The position numbers were made by a program, and so were the translations under genes. Of a stretch of 64,000 bases of DNA, positions 8,005-17,259 are shown in pieces. This DNA comes from Leptospirales bacterium. GTDB taxonomy: Bacteria; Spirochaetota; Leptospiria; Leptospirales; Leptonemataceae. Position 1 is the stretch's first letter. Every line of letters starts with the position of its first letter. The stretch spans positions 60,464 to 124,463 of the forward strand of contig JAIBBM010000006.1 in the NCBI GenBank assembly GCA_019694685.1, in the 5' to 3' direction. The notes beneath the pieces were generated by a model. It searched no databases. It saw only the letters and a list, made by a program, of their open reading frames with translations, and had not been told where the DNA came from.

Positions 8005-9117
8005 TTAGTCGACATTGATCCTGATCCCATCCTCTTCCTCTATAATGCGAGAAGACATGCTTGGATTGATCTTTGTAGACTGAGTCCATAGATCCGGAAA
8101 AAAGGAATGGAGTTCTGTTGTGTGAAGAGGGCGTGGCGCATGGCCGCTTTCTCTATAGTGGCCCGTGATTGGAATCACACGGAGTCCCCGCACTCCAGGC
8201 TTTTTAGCTTCAAATTCCATGAGTACAATCATGTTGTCTGTTTGGAATGGATTGCTACTTCCAAACAAAAAATTTCCCAGTGAATAGCAGATAACGGTAT
8301 TTTTGGAAGTCTCAATCCCCTGTGCGACGTGAGGATGGTGCCCAATCACAGCAGACGCCCCCGCCTGGATGAATTGTTGAGCCAGTGGGCGCTGGTCCGG
8401 CATTGGATATGGATTGTACTCCATTCCCCAGTGGAGACTTACAATGACGTGGTCCGCCAGAGTTCGAGCAGCTTGAATTTGCGCTAGAATTTGCTCCGGC
8501 TTTGCAATGCCGGGTGTTTTGTCGTCTGCCCACATACGCTCATCGCCGATGGCTGATGCGGCAACTACGGCGAATCGAATGTCCCCGATTCGAAAGAGCA
8601 CTGGAAGAGACGCTTCCTTTGCATTTGCTCCCACCCCCGCCGTCAGAATTCCTGCCTTTCGCAGGTTCTGTCTCGTATCTTCCAATCCTTCGGGCCCCAT
8701 ATCCATGGCATGATTGTTGGCAAGTATGGCCAGATTCAGCTTGAGCGGAGTCAGTGTTTTGATCGAACCCGGACTTGCGCGAAATATGTGGGACCGACCT
8801 GACGCAGGTTCTCCTTTGTCCGTGATAGCGGTTTCCACATTCAGAATCCGAAAATCTGCCTTTTCGAAAGTGCGTTGCATTTCGCGCACAGGCGCGAGAG
8901 CATCCTCCTTTTCAATCAGTTCCTCGATGCCCCATTGAAAGTGTGTATCTCCTCCAAAAAGGATCGTCGCTTTGCCAGGGTTCGCGGCGGGGTAAGATGG
9001 TATTGCAGTCTCTTCCGCGGATCCGGGGTTCGGAAGAAGATACCAGAGAGCGCAGGTTGCAACAAAGCAGACCAGAACTAAGCGCGCTTTCACAATTGCA
9101 AAAGATCTACGCGCCAC
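8005..9117 (-). CDS. CapA-family metallophosphatase-like exported protein
   Basis: The 370-residue protein begins with a hydrophobic export or anchor segment (about 10-33). A CapA/PgsA-type calcineurin-fold domain follows: ILFGGDTHFQWG, ILNVETAIT, LAILANNHAMDMG, VVSLHWGMEYNP and IGHHPHVAQGIE with the metal-ligand His and Asp residues. CapA proteins take part in poly-gamma-glutamate synthesis in Bacillus, but many homologues stand alone and have unknown substrates, as here, with no CapB/CapC beside it. The start used is GTG 9117. A second GTG at 9093 would shorten the cytoplasmic tail. It is divergent from sppA. Confidence 0.85.
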   Translation of the reverse strand: MARRSFAIVKARLVLVCFVATCALWYLLPNPGSAEETAIPSYPAANPGKATILFGGDTHFQWGIEELIEKEDALAPVREMQRTFEKADFRILNVETAITDKGEPASGRSHIFRASPGSIKTLTPLKLNLAILANNHAMDMGPEGLEDTRQNLRKAGILTAGVGANAKEASLPVLFRIGDIRFAVVAASAIGDERMWADDKTPGIAKPEQILAQIQAARTLADHVIVSLHWGMEYNPYPMPDQRPLAQQFIQAGASAVIGHHPHVAQGIETSKNTVICYSLGNFLFGSSNPFQTDNMIVLMEFEAKKPGVRGLRVIPITGHYRESGHAPRPLHTTELHSFFPDLWTQSTKINPSMSSRIIEEEDGIRINVD

Positions 9118-9207
9118 GCTCCGCGCCTAACAAAATTGTTCGCACAACAAAATTTCGTTTCGTCGGAATCATAGTAGATTTCACAAGCGCGAGGGAAATG
9201 CAGGGAC

Positions 9208-10188
9208 ATGCGCAAAGTTATTTGCATCGCCCTCATTGCTTCCCTGACTGGTTGTTTCAACAAGATCGTTCTGGCACCCTTTGGCGCCAGTGGCGATGAC
9301 CTGGAGCTCCGAGAGCATGTTTTATACGGACGTGCATCGACCGCCTGTTTTTCCGGTTTCTCCAGCAGGACCAAGGTTCTCATCGTGCCTGTTCAAGGTG
9401 TCATAGGCGCGGACAGCATGCTTTCCCGGGGCGGTACGTCTGTTGCGGGGATCAAGAGAACTCTGGAAATCGCTGAACAGGATCCCGAAATTGCGGCTTT
9501 GATTTTGCTGATTGATTCACCCGGCGGAACCGTGTCCGCTTCAGATCAAATTCATCGGCTTCTCATAGATTTTAGTGCGAAAACAAAGAAGCCCATCTAT
9601 GCGCACGTAGATGGCGTGGGCGCGTCCGGGGCGTACTATATAGCCTCCTCCGCCCTGGAGATCAACGCGTCTTCTGCTTCCATAGTGGGAAGCATTGGAG
9701 TGATATTGCAGAGTTTTAGTGTGCAAGGGCTGATGCAAAAGATCGGCATTGAGTACCGCAGTCTGAAAACAGGAAAGAACAAGGATAGCCTCAGTCCCTT
9801 TAGAGAGCTGCGAGAAGATGAGAAAGACTTCTTCATGAAGCAGCTGACACAGGCGTATGAAATTTTTCTGCGACGGATCATGGATGGAAGAAAAGACAGA
9901 ATTTCGGAAGACAAGCTCAGACAGCTGGCAGATGGATCCGTTTACTCAGCTGCGGATGCAAAGCAGTATGGGTTGATTGATTCCGTTTCGTATATAGAAG
10001 ATTACCTCGCTGATGTATCTAAGAGAATGGATCTACATGATCCATTGTTCGTTGCTTATCTGCCGCCAGGAAAAAGCTACAGCCTGTACAATGTTCGATC
10101 TGATCGGCGTGCGAGCTGGATGAGTTTGCTTGAGATGCCAGACCATCCCACGGCAGCGATGTACTACCTGTGGGACGGTGGCTTTTAG
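9208..10188 (+). CDS. sppA: Signal peptide peptidase SppA, short lipoprotein form
   Basis: SppA is a serine-lysine protease of the inner membrane that degrades cleaved signal peptides. The 326-residue protein is the short form. The N-terminus ASLTGC is a lipobox, so it is probably lipid-anchored rather than transmembrane. The catalytic Ser140 lies in DGVGASGAYYIA and the Lys at about 192 in KTGKNKDSLSP. LLIDSPGGTVSASD is the ClpP/crotonase-like core. It is divergent from the CapA gene and converges on the FecR lipoprotein gene with an 8-base gap. Whether it processes signal peptides or other substrates is not visible. Confidence 0.9.
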   Translation: MRKVICIALIASLTGCFNKIVLAPFGASGDDLELREHVLYGRASTACFSGFSSRTKVLIVPVQGVIGADSMLSRGGTSVAGIKRTLEIAEQDPEIAALILLIDSPGGTVSASDQIHRLLIDFSAKTKKPIYAHVDGVGASGAYYIASSALEINASSASIVGSIGVILQSFSVQGLMQKIGIEYRSLKTGKNKDSLSPFRELREDEKDFFMKQLTQAYEIFLRRIMDGRKDRISEDKLRQLADGSVYSAADAKQYGLIDSVSYIEDYLADVSKRMDLHDPLFVAYLPPGKSYSLYNVRSDRRASWMSLLEMPDHPTAAMYYLWDGGF

Positions 10189-10196
10189 GTGAGAAC

Positions 10197-11039
10197 TTAG
10201 AAAGTCTTGTTCGGTTCGATCTTCAGCGGATCTTTCTTCGTATCGCGTTTGATTGTGTTCTCGTCTGCGCGACGAACACGTTCGCCTTTCTCTGGACGAG
10301 CTGTTTCATCTTTGAGTTGAGCAATCTTGTCATCTGTGCTGCCGTTGATTTCAACACCTTTGATTGCATCGCTGGACTTGATTTCATCAAGCAGTGAATT
10401 GTATTCCATGATCGTATTGCGCTGGAACACTGCTAGTTTCTTTAATGCCGCGAGCGACTCTTTAGAAAGTGGACGCACTGCCTTGTCTGAAATGTCCTGG
10501 CCGCTGCGAATGGAAAGTTCCCCTGGTTCTGAGAGAACCACTTCCTTTCCTTTGTCGTTTTTCACCGCAACTGCACCGTCATAGAGTGCAACTCGTGATT
10601 CAGTCGGGCTATCCACAGAAACCATAAATGCTGTTCCGCGAACACCCGCCACTGCCGTAGGAGATTGAACTGTAAATTCCCCCGTGCGATCCATCTTGCG
10701 AAGGAAAAACGCAGAAGATCCTGACTTCAGGTCGATCTTTGTCTTCAGGTTTTCCTGAAGAGACGCCAGGGTCAGTTCAGTGCTTTCGCTGAGTCTTACG
10801 ATCCCCTGGCCCTTGATGAAGATCTCAGCCGTGGATGCAGCCGCAGTGGACACACGGTCCCCCTGCTGGAGCATATCTCCCACCTTGAGTTGCTGATCAG
10901 CTTCGCCGCGGTGTAGAGTTACTTCTCCCGTGATGAATGTAGTGCGAGCTACAGTTGATTCGGATTCTTTTACTTGCGATCCCTGCTTGCAGGCCGCCAG
11001 TCCCAGCACAAGCGCCAGGGCGATTAGAGTGTGTTTCAT
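10197..11039 (-). CDS. FecR-domain lipoprotein
   Basis: The 280-residue product has a signal peptide with lipobox GLAAC and a FecR-type domain at about 35-185 (TFITGEVTLHRGEADQQLKVGD, then TAVAGVRGTAFMV, with the usual V-x-G-V-R-G-T). The C-terminal part is charged and helical. FecR in proteobacteria is an inner-membrane anti-sigma sensor. Leptospiral FecR-domain proteins such as LipL45 are instead lipoproteins, and this one fits that type. No sigma factor or TonB receptor gene is near, so a signalling role is not supported here. ATG 11039 is chosen because GGGAGAA lies about 8 nt upstream. Confidence 0.85.
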   Translation of the reverse strand: MKHTLIALALVLGLAACKQGSQVKESESTVARTTFITGEVTLHRGEADQQLKVGDMLQQGDRVSTAAASTAEIFIKGQGIVRLSESTELTLASLQENLKTKIDLKSGSSAFFLRKMDRTGEFTVQSPTAVAGVRGTAFMVSVDSPTESRVALYDGAVAVKNDKGKEVVLSEPGELSIRSGQDISDKAVRPLSKESLAALKKLAVFQRNTIMEYNSLLDEIKSSDAIKGVEINGSTDDKIAQLKDETARPEKGERVRRADENTIKRDTKKDPLKIEPNKTF

Positions 11040-11128
11040 AATAGTTCTCCCTTTCAATAACGTAATAGTGCGCTGGAATTGCGGCCAGCAATCAAAATTT
11101 ATTGCTATTCCTGGGATAGTACCGGTCC

Positions 11129-12589
11129 ATGGACCCCGCCATGCTGGCCCGGGATACCGAAGAAATCCAGAGGATCGAGGGCTTCAAAAGAGGCTACCTG
11201 CCTGTTCTAGAGGCTCAAAGCGCCCACGCCCGGGCGGGACAGCAACTGCTCACATCCAATGCTCTGACGCCGGAAGAGAAGAAAGTTCTGTCTCAGGCGC
11301 TCCCAGAGCTCGACAAATTGCTTTCCTCTCTTCAGACCTTGACCCGCCAGATGACTATGGATCTCAATCCGAATAACATCGCGAAGGAGGCTGCTCGAGA
11401 CTATCACGCATTCTTCAAGGGCGATGTCATGGATCACCAGATGTCATTCATCGTCTTTTTTAAGACGTACATGCATCTAACCCGCTTTCTCAAGTCCCTG
11501 TCCGATTCATGGAAGCGAATCCGAGATTTGATCACAGAATCTAAACTTGCTGACAATTCTGAGTTTAGAAAGCAGTTGCTGCACTTCCGAGTCGGGCCGG
11601 TCCTGGCAGACATTGAAGCTTTGCGTCTGTTCTGCATGCGCATGGCCACGATCCTTCAGATCACTCGAGATCCCCTGACATCGCGCGACGTTGCGAGCAC
11701 AGGAAAGTATCGTGAGGACATTGCCTATCAGTGGTCCACAGTATTTACCGAGAATCTGGAAGCGCTCATCCATCCCACCGGTCCTGACTGGGATTCCATG
11801 GGAATCGCCACAGCTCGCGCGGTTACGAATGCACCTCCGCAGGCGCCTCCTGTTGGAGCCGCCGCTTATCGTCTGAACGCGGGTGGCACCCAGAGCTGGA
11901 ACAATTCTGCGTATTACTACTTTACCTATGATCCGAAGCTCATGGAGGGAGAGAGAGCGCGCCTTACGAATATTGTGCACATTGACACTCACATGGGTGC
12001 GGATCAGAACGTTATGCGATCAGAGAGGATTCTGAAGTATACGCGCAAAGTGGCTCATCCGGACGTGCACGAAAACGCGAACGTGGAGTTGGAGTACACT
12101 GGTTTTCTTCACAGCTTCTTTAATCTCGTAATCGAAATCAGTACCCTCAATATGGGCATTCCGCAAAAAACTCGAGATCTGTTTTTGTTTCACCTCGGGC
12201 CCCAGTCATTCTATTATCTCACTCGTCGTTTTCTTCAGGAGCTTGATACAGGGACCATTCACCGCAAGTCCGGACGCGGAACAAGCATGGAGAAGTTTGT
12301 TCCAGGTGAATTGCTAAAAAAGATCATCCTCGAATGGTGGCAGGCGCATATCCTCAACGTAGTTGGAATGGAGCGAGACGATCTTTCTCAGTACAGAATG
12401 ATTTGCAAATTAGTAAAAGATACTTATGATCGTCTGTCTGCAAAAGCAATGGCTGAATATGATCAGTTGCCCGAGAACGAAAAGGTCGGTAAGAATCGCG
12501 CAGAAATCATTCGCGAAAACCTGAACAAGTGGTTGGGCCCAACGAATATCATTGTGTTCCGCCGTTTTTTGAAATCGGGTACTCCTTAA
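11129..12589 (+). CDS. Conserved-looking hypothetical protein, 486 residues
   Basis: I do not recognise the family. The protein has no signal peptide and no clear membrane segment. It is mainly alpha-helical and rich in charged residues, with a Pro/Ala-rich linker near 228-245 (APPQAPPVGAAAY) dividing an N-terminal helical half from a C-terminal half. It starts just 89 bases from the divergent FecR gene, with ATG inside a GGTCCATGG context and no strong ribosome-binding site. Its 3' end overlaps the convergent GT-C-like gene by 41 bases. Sustained codon bias over 1.4 kb supports a real cytoplasmic protein. Confidence 0.7.
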   Translation: MDPAMLARDTEEIQRIEGFKRGYLPVLEAQSAHARAGQQLLTSNALTPEEKKVLSQALPELDKLLSSLQTLTRQMTMDLNPNNIAKEAARDYHAFFKGDVMDHQMSFIVFFKTYMHLTRFLKSLSDSWKRIRDLITESKLADNSEFRKQLLHFRVGPVLADIEALRLFCMRMATILQITRDPLTSRDVASTGKYREDIAYQWSTVFTENLEALIHPTGPDWDSMGIATARAVTNAPPQAPPVGAAAYRLNAGGTQSWNNSAYYYFTYDPKLMEGERARLTNIVHIDTHMGADQNVMRSERILKYTRKVAHPDVHENANVELEYTGFLHSFFNLVIEISTLNMGIPQKTRDLFLFHLGPQSFYYLTRRFLQELDTGTIHRKSGRGTSMEKFVPGELLKKIILEWWQAHILNVVGMERDDLSQYRMICKLVKDTYDRLSAKAMAEYDQLPENEKVGKNRAEIIRENLNKWLGPTNIIVFRRFLKSGTP

Positions 12590-14333
12590 TACAAAGGAGA
12601 GGCACAGTCCACTGCTTGCCTGGATTGACTACACTACCCACTGTCTGAGCCCGCGTAAATAGCAAGTTTTCACCGACTGGATCATTGCATTCTCTTTGCA
12701 GCAAGAGCACGCTGTCAAATTCGCTCCAGGATTTCCACTGGTAGCGTGAATCGTTTCGAGCGCTTGTGCCGGGTTTCATCCGAATTAAGAGATCGAAGTC
12801 GGTCGCGTAGAGCCTTCCCGGAAGAGGTGCGTCCGGTTCATGAAAGCGATTGATGAGCATGTATCTCTTTTGTGCTGGAAGTTGGCTTACAAGTGTGCGA
12901 ACAGGTTCATACATGTTCGCTTCCACGCCGGTCCAGCAATGATAGCGAAACATATAATGCTCTGCCTTTAAGACACTTCCTTTTGAAGCTATCAAAATGG
13001 ATGCGCTCCCAAGCAAAATGAATCCAGCGATGATGCGGATCGGATACCGGATTTCCCTGAGTGCAAAGACCATCCCACTGAGAAGGATCGCGGGGAGCAG
13101 ATGGTATAAGTGACGCAGCTGCTTGTTCGCAGTTAGAAATTCGAGGATCAACACGTGCATGATGAGCACGAGGAGCATTGCGAACAATGGATCTCCAGTA
13201 AGTTTGGACTTTCTTTTGATCGCGGCAAATACGATCGACACAACAAGCAAGCCGGCAAAAGCGAATAAAGGCACCGGAGAATCTGTAAGATCGAAGAAAC
13301 TCAGTAAAAAGCTTCGTGCGGAGTCCTGTTCGTGCAACTGTGTCCCTACGGTGCTCGAAAACCGGTCGGGGTTCAGGAATGTCAGAAAGAGAATGGGTGT
13401 AACAACAGAGATATAGATCGTCTTCCAGACGGGGGGAATCCAGTTCAACTCCGCGCGCGCCTGATAGAATTTCCAATTGAGGTCGACCCAGAGCAAGACC
13501 ACGAGTCCGTAAAAGACATACTTGAAGCCTTTCACTTTTAGAATTCCTTCCGGAAGAAAACGCGCCATGGCGAGAGCTGCGATCAGAAGCATAAGAGCGC
13601 CGGGCAGAATTAGCGCCGCACCCCGATAGCGTTTTCTGAGAAAGGAGATCATCGGGCCAATCGATTCAAAATGCGCAGCGATTGCTACAGGAACGACTGC
13701 CATTACAAGGATATGGCCATAAGGATACTTCGTGAGAAAGAGGCCAAGGGCACTGAACGTCAGCAGCGTGATTCCTTTTCCGTTGCGAAAACTCCTGTAA
13801 AGCGCGAGCATCGTCAGTGCTAGAAAGAACATGCCCTGGGTCTCGAGCATGGCGGAAGTAGCATAGGCGGCGAGTTCCCGCGTATGACTGAGAATGATCA
13901 CACTCGCCACAAAGCTCAATGAAGCGGAGATCATCATGTCCTCTGACTTTCCTATGTACGCAGCCATAGCTGCGAGCAAGGCGATGGTAAGAGCAAAGAA
14001 TAACATCCCGATGCCTGCTTCCGCCACTGTAGACGGAGACGTGAACAAGTAAGCGACCAGGGCGATCAAGCCGTGAAGGGGAGGCCAGGTAGGGGATTCC
14101 AGAATGTTGCCAATGGCTCGAAATGATTTTCCGTGCACAAAGTCATCGCGAACATCCAGAGTCTGGAGCATTCTCAGATTGGCGTCCCACGTGAGCACAT
14201 CCCTGTTCGGGCAAGCTGCAAATTCTGTCCAATCCCTTTGAATCTTCCATCCTCCAACTAACAGCCCAAACGCGATCAAGCCCAGAGAGAACGGAATCGA
14301 TGCCTTTTTCAGAATAGACGATAGACTTTCCAA
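12549..14333 (-). CDS. Polytopic membrane protein, GT-C glycosyltransferase-like
   Basis: The 594-residue protein has about ten or more transmembrane segments and a short soluble C-terminus. The first periplasmic loop contains WDANLRMLQTLD and, further on, SPTWPPLHGLIAL, which resembles the acidic loop and PPLY-type motif of GT-C (PMT/ArnT-like) transferases that use lipid-linked sugars. I place it in that superfamily with moderate confidence and cannot name donor or acceptor. It overlaps the lipoprotein gene upstream by 25 bases, which suggests co-expression. Its 3' end overlaps the convergent gene ending at 12589. Confidence 0.65.
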   Translation of the reverse strand: MESLSSILKKASIPFSLGLIAFGLLVGGWKIQRDWTEFAACPNRDVLTWDANLRMLQTLDVRDDFVHGKSFRAIGNILESPTWPPLHGLIALVAYLFTSPSTVAEAGIGMLFFALTIALLAAMAAYIGKSEDMMISASLSFVASVIILSHTRELAAYATSAMLETQGMFFLALTMLALYRSFRNGKGITLLTFSALGLFLTKYPYGHILVMAVVPVAIAAHFESIGPMISFLRKRYRGAALILPGALMLLIAALAMARFLPEGILKVKGFKYVFYGLVVLLWVDLNWKFYQARAELNWIPPVWKTIYISVVTPILFLTFLNPDRFSSTVGTQLHEQDSARSFLLSFFDLTDSPVPLFAFAGLLVVSIVFAAIKRKSKLTGDPLFAMLLVLIMHVLILEFLTANKQLRHLYHLLPAILLSGMVFALREIRYPIRIIAGFILLGSASILIASKGSVLKAEHYMFRYHCWTGVEANMYEPVRTLVSQLPAQKRYMLINRFHEPDAPLPGRLYATDFDLLIRMKPGTSARNDSRYQWKSWSEFDSVLLLQRECNDPVGENLLFTRAQTVGSVVNPGKQWTVPLLCIKEYPISKNGGTQ

Positions 14334-14869
14334 ACTCCGTCCTCCCGAATGAACACAGGATGATTCAAGCGGTAGTCTTCTTTCTCATTTCCGGTAGCGT
14401 GCAGAGCAAGTTCGCATTCCTGACTGCCTTCTTCCATATAGTAATCCACGCGAATAGAGTTTCCTGACATGAGCACCTCTCGCACGGCAATCTGGTCTTT
14501 GTCATGAGTGAAGGCTCGCAGTGTGTCTGTATCATGATAGAACACGTACAGGTAGCTACCGCGATCTCGGACGTCGGCTTCCAATTGCGCAAACGATCTA
14601 AAGCCTTTTAGATCCACGTATATACCCTTCTTCTTGCTGACCAGTCCAGGCAGATCGCTCCAGTCCTTTCTCTGCACCATGGACAGAAGTTGTTTGAGTA
14701 GCAAATCTACCGCTGTAAGTTCCGCTTCCGTTGGCTTTCGCGCACCCTCTGAATAGATAACGCGTCCCCTCTCGAGCCCGGGGATCATATCGCGCGTGCG
14801 AACCGTTCGGCACTCAGTCGAGAATAGAGCAAGAAGCGAGACTATGAGTATGAGCTTTTTGAAAATCAC
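14309..14869 (-). CDS. Putative lipoprotein, 186 residues
   Basis: The N-terminus is a hydrophobic stretch ending in LFSTEC, an acceptable spirochaetal lipobox although Glu at -1 is unusual. The rest is a mixed alpha/beta domain with a pattern like that of NTF2-like or small lipoprotein domains (LLSMVQRKDW, then GIYVDLKG, ending DGVWKVYRLF). The closing VWKVYRLF and the early helical pair are typical of NTF2/DUF4440-like folds, but this is only a resemblance. The start overlaps the TPR/Mrr gene by ATGA and the 3' end overlaps the GT-C-like gene. Confidence 0.65.
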   Translation of the reverse strand: MIFKKLILIVSLLALFSTECRTVRTRDMIPGLERGRVIYSEGARKPTEAELTAVDLLLKQLLSMVQRKDWSDLPGLVSKKKGIYVDLKGFRSFAQLEADVRDRGSYLYVFYHDTDTLRAFTHDKDQIAVREVLMSGNSIRVDYYMEEGSQECELALHATGNEKEDYRLNHPVFIREDGVWKVYRLF

Positions 14870-16425
14870 TGGCCCAGGACCTTGAAGAGGATCTCTGCCA
14901 GTTCAATGTCGTGGAGAACAGTAATTTTTTTCAGATTCGCGAGCGCGGATTCTGCACCTGGAGTCAGGCGCGTTCCTGCCACAAAGAAGCCTTGATTCAT
15001 TTTCATTTCGTTCATCAGGTTCTGCATTTCTCTCAAATAGATATCAGAGATGGGCTGGTTCTTCCACTTTCTAAAGCGAAAGAGTGCTTTCACCTTTTTG
15101 TCATTCTTGTTTGCCGCGACAAAGTCTCCGCCATCCTTTTCGCGGTAAGGCAAAGTCTTCTCGAGCTGAAATCCCTGGAGAGAAATGATCTTAGCGCATG
15201 CATTTTGAAAGGGAACGTCCGTTAGAGTGTTGAATCGCTCGATCATCAACGCCGGATCTATGGTCGATTCCACCTTCTTCTTTTGGACTTCCCCTTCGGA
15301 AGTGAAATAGTCGTCTATGTTGAATTCGTCTTCCATCTCGAGGCCGGACAGTCGATAGATCATATCTTCCGGGAATCGATTGCGAAGCCAGTCCTGAATT
15401 TGTGCATTAAAATCAAAGCCGCGGGGACTGATTCGATCGAGCGCGGCACTGCCCTCTTCTAAATCCATGCGAAAGTCAGCCAGCTTTTGCACTGTCAGGT
15501 CGGACGGGTTTACAAGCTCAAGTTCAAGTAACTGATCATTGGCGAGTTCTAGATTGCTCGAAGCGATCCCGAGAATGGCAAGACTCAAGCGTGCGTCATA
15601 CTCTTCCCTTTTTAGATCTGACTCTATGGCTGTGGCCAGACACTGGTTCGCGCACGATATGGCTCGCGGATAATCTTTCACATGAAAGTAGATTACGGTG
15701 GCCAAACGATTCGCCAGGTGCAAAACAATTGGGTCCATGACCAGAGGTAGAGTTCTCTCAATCGCCTCCCGAGCTCTATCGAATTCCCTTTGTCTATAGT
15801 GTTGAAATGCTAGAAAGAATGTTGGGGTGGGATCATTTGGTGCCAGAGCTGCGGCAGTTTCGAATTCGCGGATCGCATCCTTGCTTTTGAGCATCGCCAG
15901 TCCCACTCCGCGTCCTATGCGATATTCCAGAGTGTTAGGTGCTATGCGAACAAGAGTGCGAAAGTATCTTTCCGCAATATCAAACTTGGATCTGCCCACA
16001 GTCAGGAATGCTACGCGTGCCAGGGCCTCTTCGTTTTGTGGTGAGAATTGCAGTGTGGCCAGATAAGCGTCTACACTGGCGCGATAGTCTCCGTCTGAAT
16101 ATTCAATATCCCCTATTCGATTCAGAACACTGACCGGATGCACATCCGCTCCGTATGCGTTGATTCGCCGCACTTCTAGGAGATGTCTTTTCTCATCTTC
16201 TGTCTTTCCCTCGAGTGCGTAAACCCGGGCCATTGTGTAGTGGCCGATGGAATTATCCGGATGTCCTTCAATCTTCGCGCGAATCAAACCACGCGCGTCT
16301 ACGAAATGACCTTCGGCTGCCATGTTGAGAGCGCGCTCGTACACGTCGCGGCGATCGGTGAACAACAAATAGTATGCTGCAACACCTGCGATGGCAAGAC
16401 CAATGATGACAGATACGATGACCAT
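14866..16425 (-). CDS. Membrane-anchored TPR protein with C-terminal Mrr-like nuclease fold
   Basis: The 519-residue protein has an N-terminal transmembrane helix (about 2-22), TPR-like repeats to about residue 310, and an acidic linker. A C-terminal domain (about 400-519) resembles the Mrr/restriction-endonuclease fold: GFQLEKTLPYREKDGGDFVAA in part, KALFRFRKWKN, and GFFVAGTRLTPGAESAL. In active Mrr enzymes the core strand reads QxK. Here the same place reads RFR, so the Asp is kept but the Gln and Lys are not, and nuclease activity is doubtful. It lies between a nucleosidase-like gene (one base away) and a lipoprotein gene (ATGA overlap). Confidence 0.75.
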   Translation of the reverse strand: MVIVSVIIGLAIAGVAAYYLLFTDRRDVYERALNMAAEGHFVDARGLIRAKIEGHPDNSIGHYTMARVYALEGKTEDEKRHLLEVRRINAYGADVHPVSVLNRIGDIEYSDGDYRASVDAYLATLQFSPQNEEALARVAFLTVGRSKFDIAERYFRTLVRIAPNTLEYRIGRGVGLAMLKSKDAIREFETAAALAPNDPTPTFFLAFQHYRQREFDRAREAIERTLPLVMDPIVLHLANRLATVIYFHVKDYPRAISCANQCLATAIESDLKREEYDARLSLAILGIASSNLELANDQLLELELVNPSDLTVQKLADFRMDLEEGSAALDRISPRGFDFNAQIQDWLRNRFPEDMIYRLSGLEMEDEFNIDDYFTSEGEVQKKKVESTIDPALMIERFNTLTDVPFQNACAKIISLQGFQLEKTLPYREKDGGDFVAANKNDKKVKALFRFRKWKNQPISDIYLREMQNLMNEMKMNQGFFVAGTRLTPGAESALANLKKITVLHDIELAEILFKVLGQ

Positions 16426-16426
16426 A

Positions 16427-17167
16427 CTAAGCCGGCGCGTACACTGCGCCCATTTTGTCTGGATTGGCTCCGGCGAGAAGTGCTTTCACGGTTCTGCGCG
16501 TATGCTCCGTCAGACCATCCAGGGATTTTTCTTTCAAGGCCAGCAATCTGCGGAGCCGCATGGGCCCGCCTGGAAATTTTAAACCAATCCGCATCTTCCC
16601 GAACCAGTTCTCTCTGTGCCATCCCCGCACGAGTTCTTCATGTTGATAGAGGTCATATTGGGCCGGTGTATCCCCGACGACCTTGCAAAATACAACAGAG
16701 GTGTCCTCACGCACTTCATCCACTTCTCGAAGAAGTTGCAGGATTCTGGATGCCTCCATATCACAGAAGCGAGCTTGATAGTCGCGGGAAAGCAACCATT
16801 TCTCTCTGGGTTCAAAGACCGGTTTACGAACGGTCAGGAGTGTTCCTCCGTGTGGCTGCACCGGAAACACCAGGTGCGTTTCAAATTCAACAACCGATGA
16901 GATCTTCGCGAGATCCCCCGGAGCCGGCAGAGGATCATCCGTGAGAGTTCCAATAAGCCCCGCGTTCACGATGATGTCCGGTATGATCGTTTTGAAGATT
17001 TCGCGTAGCTCTTTGCGCTTTTTGACACCGGGTCCCGTGGTCGCGGCAAACAGTTCGGGGTAGTTGGCCGATTGGTAGAGGCCGGTCTCTTTCGAAAACA
17101 CCAGGCGAAACTCAGGAATCATCGGATAGAGCTCTTCCTGGATGCCTGTGAGGAGTAACAATTTCAT
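16427..17167 (-). CDS. Nucleoside phosphorylase/nucleosidase-like protein
   Basis: The 246-residue protein has the fold features of the MTAN/purine nucleoside phosphorylase superfamily: a start of MKLLLLTGIQEELYPM, a TGPGVKK turn near 44-50, IIVNAGLIGTL, and CDMEASRI, where Met-Glu-Ala-Ser is the nucleoside-binding signature. The catalytic Asp expected some 20 residues later is not obvious (VVGDTPAQYD is a candidate). Substrate could be methylthioadenosine, adenosylhomocysteine, hopanoid-linked adenosine or futalosine; the sequence does not decide. It is the first gene of a minus-strand cluster that continues to 12549. Confidence 0.68.
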   Translation of the reverse strand: MKLLLLTGIQEELYPMIPEFRLVFSKETGLYQSANYPELFAATTGPGVKKRKELREIFKTIIPDIIVNAGLIGTLTDDPLPAPGDLAKISSVVEFETHLVFPVQPHGGTLLTVRKPVFEPREKWLLSRDYQARFCDMEASRILQLLREVDEVREDTSVVFCKVVGDTPAQYDLYQHEELVRGWHRENWFGKMRIGLKFPGGPMRLRRLLALKEKSLDGLTEHTRRTVKALLAGANPDKMGAVYAPA

Positions 17168-17183
17168 ATCGGCCGGGATGTCT

Positions 17184-17189
17184 TATAAT
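17184..17189 (+). promoter_or_regulatory. Possible -10 element upstream of acyl-CoA dehydrogenase
   Basis: A perfect TATAAT lies in the 92-base divergent region. The -35 region at a 17-base spacing (ATTTCA) matches the consensus poorly. The start of transcription would fall about 65 bases before the dehydrogenase ATG. This is a weak call based on the -10 hexamer alone. Confidence 0.3.
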
Positions 17190-17259
17190 ACGGAGATTTT
17201 CCATCTGCTCTGCACAGAAAAAGCCTGGCGTCACCCGCTAGGAAAAAGCAATCGGTGTT

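Noticed and set aside
16183..16944. Plus-strand open frame of 253 codons
   Set aside because: It runs antisense across the TPR/Mrr and nucleosidase-like genes and shows no domain.
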